This document shows, piece by piece, positions 56,953 to 64,000 of a stretch of DNA of 64,000 nucleotides. The stretch is from Neckera pumila (Eukaryota; Streptophyta; Bryopsida; Hypnales; Neckeraceae): the NCBI GenBank assembly GCA_963969595.1, contig OZ018417.1:1118501-1182500 (forward strand), read 5' to 3'. The position numbers and the translations under genes were made by a program. The notes under the pieces were generated by a model. It made no database searches. It was given only the letters and a program-made list of their open reading frames with translations, and was not told the origin of the DNA. Within the stretch, counting starts at the first letter, position 1; the number at the start of each line of letters is the position of its first letter.

Positions 56953-59012
56953 TAAAAGCATACAAAATGATGAAGATTTTAGCCTTACTTTGCTATAGAG
57001 TATTTTGCAAGGTTGGTTTTGGTATCTTCACATTAAAGAAATTTTATCAGGGATAAAAGTATTTTTAAAAACTTTTTAGCTCATATTTTGATTTATTTCT
57101 CCAAACAATTTTGTAAGTGAAAATCCATTAGATTTATTGTTGAGACTTTTATTATTCATACCATTATTAACCTTCACTGGAGGGGGTCCCTTTTGCTCCC
57201 TCCAAAACAGAAGCCCCCCAATGAATTATATTTCAATCACTGACAGCATTGACAACCTGCCGGGTTGCCCAACCAATCAGACTGCCAATATTATAACTTA
57301 ATTCTCCCCCCCCCCCAATCTTGGGGAGAATAATACCTCCACCTAGGGGGAGGAACAAGAGTCAGTCAACAATGTTATGTTACGCTATGAACTCAAGGTC
57401 CAAATCCCACACATAATATTTTTTATTCACCTTCTACAACCCAAGGAAGTTCAGAATTGAACCTTAAACAGGAACTTGTAGAATTGGAATTGGGACACAG
57501 TGTGAAGCGGGCCAACGGCAGAAAACCGCCACTATTCAAACACAAGGTGGCAAACTTGAAAGTCTGCAACTGGACTACTGGAGAGTGGAGACGACTCGAT
57601 CAGTAAGCTTATGATGCAGCGCAGTGAGAAACTGAGAATGTCTGGAACTTGTCTGGAACTCCCTTTACGGCATAGCTACTGGAAGCTACAGTTGCTCAGG
57701 TAGAGAGGTCCAGGACTAGCGTCCACCAAACCCTAGCTGAACAATTCCCAACCACACGGTCCACACCATCTTCCGACTTCCGTCTCCCAGGCATGAGGAG
57801 ATCCGGCAGCTTACCAGGTCGCAAATCCTTCAATTATGAGCGAGGTGACTGAGTCCGCAAGTGGCAAGTTCTCTCTTTGTTTTTCTTTAAAAAATACTCC
57901 GACTGTTTCAAATATAGATTTTTTATGTCTGCGCTTTCGCAGTTTGGATCACGGCTTGCGCTGAACAGGGAGCATATATACGAGGCCACGAGGGACGGGG
58001 ATTCTTATTACTCCGATGTTAAGTTAAATTAGTTATTAGAGATCATTATTAGTGTAGTCATTACCGTTGTGTTGATGACGACGGAGCTTGCCAAATTCTC
58101 CGATCCGACCGCTAAAGAAGAGAGAGAGAGATTCCTTGCGAATGAGCACGTGCGGGAAGTCTTTATTTACACCTTTTGACGTTATCAATGGCATCGCGGA
58201 AATTCAGATCCCTTTGCAGTCCTTTAGACCCTCAAGTTGTTGCCAAGGTTCAGCGCTGGTGCATAGGAACCACACGGGCACACCAGCGGCATGCACGAGC
58301 CAGGAAGTCTTCTTCGCTCTTTCCTCGCTTGGTATGGTATTGACGGCAGACGAGGCCGTGCTGGTTTCTGATGTCGGAGGTTAATAAGTTGTTGGAGGTC
58401 TGCTGTTTGCGCTGTGACTTATTAGCGAGGCTTGCTTTCCTCTGTTCGCGTTCAGGCTTTCAGATCCAGATTGCGAGGGTTTAGATTGAGTGCGCTTTGG
58501 CGAAGGGGGATGGCGTTCAGGTGTGGCGGAAGGAGAGCTCTGTTTGTTTAGAAGCGGACGGTAGGTGTCTGTTGGAAGGAGCGCAGTGGTGGCTGGTGGT
58601 GGCTGATAAGTCTTCGGGGATGTGCGCAAGGGTTTCTAGGTGTTTCTAAGTGGAACTTTGGAGTTTTCCATGATTCGCAACCGCAGCATGTTGTTTTCAT
58701 AGCCTCTTTCGTTATGGTTGTCTTGTGGAGACATGAGTTGTATAGAAAATTTCAACGCCGCTGCTTGGAACGAGCGGAACTAAATCTTGACGTGAACAGG
58801 AAATTTTCAAAGGTCGGCAAAGAACTAGGGTCGGAAAAAGTTGATGAAATAAAGACTAGTACAGGGAAGAGTGTACAGTATCTCACTGTAGAGAGTGTAT
58901 TTCACTGCAGATAGGCTACTTCGATTGTTTTGTAACCAAACCTTAACAGTTCCGTTCAAGGCGGTAACATCTTGTAGAGTTTAATCTTGGGCGAGGGATA
59001 GTGCCCTTAGAG
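56953..59012. other. Upstream region of the AP2 gene
   Basis: From about 57150 the sequence becomes GC-richer, as in the gene that follows. A TATA-like CATATATAC lies at about 57972-57980, so a leader of about 1 kb is possible. Open frames of 60-98 codons here (such as 58088-58384) show no recognisable domain and lie in opposite directions; I do not call them genes. A C-run with a TTGGGGAGAA partner lies at about 57300-57332. Confidence 0.4.
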
Positions 59013-60503
59013 ATGGAGCCCAGGAAGTGGAATCCGACGGGTGATCGACAGGGAGATGGCACGCTGAAAATGCAGAACTCCTCGGTCACTGCGAATAGTA
59101 GACGGTTTCGAGTGATGGACCGAGTTAGGGTTTTCGCAGGTTCCGTGAAATGGTCGTATCTTGAATTGGAGGACGATTTGAAGTGCCATTTCTGGAAGTT
59201 GTTTTCAGGGTCAAGAGCCAGATGTAATTCTAAGGATTGCCCGTATTGCAATCCAACGGGAAACGAGACCCCCGGAATGACTCCAGGACGAGACGGACGA
59301 TTTTCCAGTCTTCTCCAGAAGATTAGGACGTGGCCGAGGTTGGGAAGTCGCAGGATCAGGGATCACATATCACAGGACGCTCAGCAGCCTGGGTCTGGAC
59401 CAGCCCGCAAACCAGATCGTATTAAAGCGGCATCGTTTCCTGCCAAGCGTAGAGATTTGTCTCGAGCTAGGTTCCTCCCTAGATTCAAGAAGTTTGAAAG
59501 CATTCGTGAAGAAAATGATCACGGGGCTTCTGCCCCATCTCAGAATCAGTCACCGAGGGAGAATGAAACTGTCTTCGTGAATGTTGTTGGTTGTGAAATA
59601 CCTGGTAGTGATGCCGAAGCTACACCGTCTGTAGAAGATCTTGACAAGTACTCGTATTCTTTTGGAAGTGAAATGTCGTTTGGAAACCGTGAGGACAGCA
59701 TGAGCAAAGATCTGAGTATGCCTCCGGATCTTCGTAGTAGCACACTGGGACATTATGAACCCGCTTCAACTGGTACTAGTGAAGTTTCTGACAACGCTGA
59801 ACCTGCCCCTCAAACCATCGACAAGGCGTGGGATTTTTCCAGCAGTCCATTGGGGCAGAGTATGCCTGCTTCAGCGGTCAGCAGTGAAGTTTCAGAGAGT
59901 GCAGGTCCGCCTCCTGGAGGTTATGACAATGGGCGTAACTTTTATGCTCCTCAGCGGATCGAGTCACCAATTCCTGAAGCGTGTGCAACATCACAAGTTG
60001 TTCCCAAGTCCAGGTTCAATGGAGTACGGTGGAAAGCTAAGAAATGGACTTCAGAAATTCGACCACCAAATTCTACAAAGACTGTATGGCTTGGGACATA
60101 TGCCACTGAGGAGGAGGCTGCAAGTGCTTTTGATGCTGGAATCTTTTACTACGACAAAGTAAAAGACTACAACTTCCCTGATTCAGAGAAATTGCTACCC
60201 ATGCTGGATCGTACAAAGAATGAGCGAGAGCAACTACATTTCATCAAAACCCAGGCACGCCTTATCGCAAAGAAGAGGGTTGACCTTATGGCCAAGGAGC
60301 CTGCTCTGACAATGAGGGATGTTCCCCACGTTTATTTCAGTCCTGGGACTCCTGATACGTCTTCTTCAGGAGCCGGGCCTTCGGAGTCTAGCATGAGAAT
60401 GACAGGGCCTTCAAGATCAAAACTATCATTTCTCCCAGCACTCAAGAGGGCCAAGTCTGGGGACGCAGAGTTGCCTAAGAACAGTCGTCCTAGGAATTTC
60501 TAG
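59013..60503 (+). CDS. Single-AP2-domain (ERF-like) transcription factor
   Basis: An intronless frame of 496 residues from ATG 59013 (the frame is open a little upstream without another ATG). Residues about 334-389 form one AP2 DNA-binding domain: FNGVRWKAKKWTSEIR, the WLGT(Y/F) turn, EEEAASAFD and a closing YNFP. The domain is divergent: the usual YRGVR starts FNGVR, the AA-rich end of the helix reads AGIFYYDK, and it sits late in the protein rather than near the N-terminus. The N-terminal third has a CNSKDCPYC cysteine cluster (about residues 76-84). The middle is Ser/Pro-rich and disordered-looking, with two related segments (PAST(G)TSEVSDNAEPAP and PASAVSSEVSESAGPPP). A nuclear DNA-binding role is inferred from the domain; targets are unknown. 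Confidence 0.85.
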   Translation: MEPRKWNPTGDRQGDGTLKMQNSSVTANSRRFRVMDRVRVFAGSVKWSYLELEDDLKCHFWKLFSGSRARCNSKDCPYCNPTGNETPGMTPGRDGRFSSLLQKIRTWPRLGSRRIRDHISQDAQQPGSGPARKPDRIKAASFPAKRRDLSRARFLPRFKKFESIREENDHGASAPSQNQSPRENETVFVNVVGCEIPGSDAEATPSVEDLDKYSYSFGSEMSFGNREDSMSKDLSMPPDLRSSTLGHYEPASTGTSEVSDNAEPAPQTIDKAWDFSSSPLGQSMPASAVSSEVSESAGPPPGGYDNGRNFYAPQRIESPIPEACATSQVVPKSRFNGVRWKAKKWTSEIRPPNSTKTVWLGTYATEEEAASAFDAGIFYYDKVKDYNFPDSEKLLPMLDRTKNEREQLHFIKTQARLIAKKRVDLMAKEPALTMRDVPHVYFSPGTPDTSSSGAGPSESSMRMTGPSRSKLSFLPALKRAKSGDAELPKNSRPRNF

Positions 60504-63228
60504 CTCGGTTATACCGGTCAGGTCGCATCCAGCTGATTTCAGCCTCTTGGAGTACCTTGGGCTTCATACTGACTTGAATTCAATCATGGGTGCATAGATT
60601 GCAGACGATTTTCTGCGGTTCAACTGCATGGGAGCTTGATTCGGTGCTAGAAGTGTGAGAACAGTCGGTGCTTATCGCGCACTTCGCTACGTTCGAAGAA
60701 ATCCGCCATACCGGCATCAGCTATATCGACATTGGCTGGTGCACCTGCCTGAACGAAGGCTGTTGAACTCTTTAGAAGTTTTACCTTGTATCATGTTGAA
60801 AGCAAGCTCGGTTAAAGTAGCAAGAGGCTGTGAGCATTCACGCCATTTTGAGTCTTAGAAAAATTTCTTCCAGATCGTCTTGAGTTGTAGATAATTATTT
60901 ACCCGTGCTTATGGATTCGATCTGCTACACCACCAACTACATATCCTGAGCATTTGGTACGTTCTTTTGGAACATGATTTGAGGCTGATGTATTTGAAAA
61001 TTCCTCGGGTGGAGTGAAGGACATAGTTATTTTTTCTTGTGCGGCTGTGGAGGAGCATTAAGAGAGTCTCGCTTCAGGTATTCGTCTTTTACTGTAATGG
61101 TTTAAAATTGAGTGATATTTCTATGTTGATATCAATTTCTACTCCTGGAGGTACTTATTTCTTGATTTGGATGATTTGGATGTTCCGTCAACTCATGAAT
61201 GGAGTAGAAATGGGAAGAAAACTTCCCATGTTCCTGAAATTGGGAGGCAGCTTATCAGGATGTTGCTTGTTCAGATGCTGTAATAAAATGCATTAAAGCT
61301 TCGAATATTGCTGGAGCAGCCATTGCATCTTCAAAGAGAGTCTAATGAAGGTGGAAATTCCGAGATCGACTTACCTCTTAAGAACCTGGAGTCCAAATCA
61401 AGGTGCTTATGTCGACGCTGTAACGTTTATGAAGATGCGATGGTCCAAGGCCTCTGACCATTTTGCAGCAAGCAGTTACTGTCTTGCTCCATTAGTCTTA
61501 AACTGGTCTTTGATGAGTCGTGACGAGGATTGTTAGTATGCTCTGGTAACAATGGCAGGGCAGTGTTTGGCTCCTGCCAATATCACTCAGAATACCATAA
61601 ATGTCGCTATTAAAAGATTATGGTTTTCAGATCATGAATAACGATATTAGGTTGTGGAATATGGTGTCCTAATCTGGAGGCCACAATTTGGGAGTCACTG
61701 TATCTACATTTAGTTAAGCAAGTTGTTGGACACCTTGCTAATCTCCAAGGGTGAGTACAAGATTCTTGAACAAGTTGGGGGAACGATTTATGTTTATCCA
61801 CTCTTCCAGTGGCATTTCTTCAACGAGTTGGGGGAATTCAGACTCTATTGTGACTCATAATTATGCGTATATTGTATTGTTGGCACGGTGGAGTTCTGGG
61901 AGATGTTTCTATTCATTTTTAGCATCATTATCATTGGATGATTGGTCTCTTTCCACAAATGCATTGAAGTTGGCTTTCTTGAATGCAATATGGATGGTAG
62001 TCTTTAGTATTGAACTGTTCGTAAATGTAGAAGATGGTTTGTCAATTATTCTCTCTATCCCGCATTACTAGTCATTTTTTATAATAATGCAAGTATGAAA
62101 GATTTGGTTTAGAGTTTTTAATGCATGTAATGATTGGGTGGTTCCTTAGAAAATAGGCAATGTGGTTACAATTGGAAGAAATTTTTTTCTATTACTAGAA
62201 AACAAGGAATTTTATGCTAGTTGTGGTGTTTCTACTTTTTAAGATGTGTTTGTTAAAATTGAAGTTTTTCACAAAAAGTATACTTCATAATGGGAAACAA
62301 CATAAAGAAAAATAAAAAATAAAAATAAAGGTAGGTGAAAAATATTCATATTTGTAAGATTTCAAATTTTGATGTATAAAAAAGTAAATTGTGTAGTGTG
62401 TTTGTATTAGTTCAAATAAGCTTCAACTTGGCAAAAGTAATTACTTTTTTGGAAATTTTTAATTTATAATATAGATGATAAACTCATTTCATTGATCAAA
62501 TATTGAAAGAAAAAAAATTATCTACAATCCAAAATTTGGATTTGAAGTAAGTGGACAAGTAACTTGGGATGAAACTAAAACGAAAATGGGCCCTATAAGA
62601 ATATGGGATAGAGGAAGTATGAGATTATATTTGTTTGCATATGTTTTGATTTGCATTTGAATTTTTTGAGATTCCAGTTGGAGATTTCAAACTTTACATT
62701 GCATAACCCTAAAATGGCTATATTGCCACCATATAAAATATTGGATTAACTGTTGATTTTTCAACCAACTCTCTTTTAGTGTGTTTGTAAAAGATAGTAA
62801 CTAGATTTTCCTTGTTGAAGAATTATTGATTAATCTATTGCCAAATATACTTTTCAAAGTATTTTGGAAAATTCCAATTCTTTTCTTTATATTTTGAGTT
62901 CTAGCAATAGTAAAAATAAGCTTTAAATCTGAGTCTAACTATACTTATTTATTTTGTTAGTTAGGATGCAATATTATTTTCATTAAATTTTCTTTTTGGA
63001 GTGAAAATTATAGGATAGAATAATATTTAAGCCTACACTAATTTAAACTAGTGTGACTTTGAAAATTGAATTAGTGTCATATGTTGTAGGATAAATTAAT
63101 ATAATGAAATAAAGGATATCAATCGAAGTTTGAACTATAAATGAGTCTACTTTGTTTTTTCTAAAGTTTAGGCAGGCTCTATTGACTTCAAAATTTGGAA
63201 TTTTTACATGAGGTTTTTAGGATACATA
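60504..63228. other. 3' flank of the AP2 gene, then AT-rich spacer
   Basis: 60504-62070 is less AT-rich than typical spacer and may be a long 3' untranslated region or remains of another gene; open frames are short and no domain is recognised. From 62070 on it is plain AT-rich spacer. Confidence 0.4.
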
Positions 63229-64000
63229 GTAACCCCTAAAGGACCAAGGCCTTTTTCTGCCAAAAAACAATTAAAATTACCATTTCTATAGCAAAAAGTA
63301 AAAAAAATGAAAAATGTTTTTTTTTCACATCTAACCATAGGATCTTACACCTAACTAGTATGAGAGTGTGTGGAAAAAATTTCATAATTTTTGATTGCAA
63401 GATATCTGCGTTTAAAGTGAAAAAAACAAATTTTTCAACACATTGCAGGACTAGATTTTTTGACTTTGAACATTTTTAACATAAAATTTTTGCACTACAG
63501 AGTTTTGAGCTTTAAATCTTTGTAGTGAAGAATTGAATTGAGAGTCTAGAAAAAAAAAGAAAATTCAAAAAAACTTAATATCATTCTTTAAAAAATTATT
63601 AAGTAGAAGTAGATACGAGATAGAAGGAAAATCTAAAATATTCATATATTTTAGATGGAATTAAAATGCACTAATCCCAATGGTGAGATTGTTCTAGCAA
63701 GTAATATAAACTATGAAAAAAAAAAAAAATGAAAAATTTGAAAAGTTGCATTCAGAAATGCATCCTAGAAGTTATTTTTTTCAAGAAGATGCTCTAATTG
63801 CCCAAAAAACAAGAATGTCCATAACTTTCTCATAACAAATCCAAATAAAGTAAACCAAATCTTTCTAAATAGACAAAAATACAATCCATGAGAAAAAAAA
63901 TATTAAAAAAATTTTTGTCCATTTTTTTTTGTTGCCCGGGCTGCCCGCCGTCCCCTGTTTAAAGCTTATTTGACCATAACTTTTTTTCCTTAGCACCGGT
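63229..64000 (+). mobile_element. TTAA-type element, subfamily B, running off the window
   Basis: The left end is GTAA (63229-63232) + CCCCTAAAGGACCAAGGCC, then the subfamily B interior up to GAGCTT-like ATTTGACCATAAC and AGCACCGGT at the window end. The right terminus is expected about 150 bases beyond. The flanking GTAA is a one-base variant of TTAA. Confidence 0.88.

Noticed and set aside
58088..58629. Frames of 98 (plus) and 82 (minus) codons upstream of the AP2 gene
   Set aside because: Opposite orientations, no domain and no conserved motif; more likely leader or promoter sequence.
60504..62071. A second gene downstream of the AP2 gene (frames at 60655, 61039, 61345, 61751)
   Set aside because: Composition is gene-like, but the frames are short, in different registers and have no recognisable domain or convincing splice pairs.
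1..64000. CRISPR arrays, tRNA or rRNA genes, bacterial operons
   Set aside because: No spaced palindromic repeat array, cloverleaf or rRNA core was seen; the window is eukaryotic nuclear DNA.

Overview
The window is nuclear DNA from a land plant. It encodes a plastid-type cystathionine beta-lyase spread over many short exons, a plastid-specific ribosomal protein (PSRP5), an A-type cytochrome P450, an AP2/ERF protein and a kelch-like protein, all with eukaryotic introns or long AT-rich spacers. About five or six genes in 64 kb, a low-GC background and a chromodomain Ty3/gypsy element would fit a medium-sized genome such as a bryophyte's, but nothing here fixes the species.

Layout. 0-5.1 kb: a dead chromovirus on the minus strand. 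5.4-9.8 kb: a TTAA-flanked element split by a complete 3.67-kb hAT transposon that keeps its 8-bp target duplication. 11-25 kb: a decayed tandem array around one cytochrome P450 gene (21.6-24.4 kb); copies of its 5' and 3' flanks remain without coding sequence and are filled with nested elements. 26.5-32.6 kb: a probable minus-strand gene of unknown function whose introns hold a TTAA-type element, a hairpin of more than 500 bp and a deleted hAT copy. 34.6-38.3 kb: a 13-exon cystathionine beta-lyase gene (minus). 40.4-43.1 kb: a stack of nested elements. 44.1-46.2 kb: a kelch-like protein with lysine/glutamate-rich inserts. 50.8-51.6 kb: PSRP5 (minus). 52.5-57 kb: more elements. 59.0-60.5 kb: a single-AP2-domain protein. 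The rest is AT-rich spacer.

The main new observation is a dispersed family of non-autonomous elements, mostly 0.6-0.95 kb, with termini close to CCCCTAAAGG...CCTTTAGGGG, flanked on both sides by TTAA (TTAT/TTAT in one copy). About a dozen copies or fragments occur here, on both strands, nested in each other and in other elements. Internal paralogues supply one empty site for this family, and cleaner empty sites for two TAA-duplicating MITEs. A TTAA 4-bp duplication with C-rich termini is the hallmark of piggyBac-type transposition, which is unusual for a plant family; no transposase for it is in the window.

The genes do not form an operon or cluster. Cystathionine beta-lyase acts in plastid methionine synthesis, and PSRP5 in the plastid ribosome. 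The P450 and the AP2 protein cannot be tied to a pathway from sequence alone. Splice sites were placed by eye from codon phase and family alignment.
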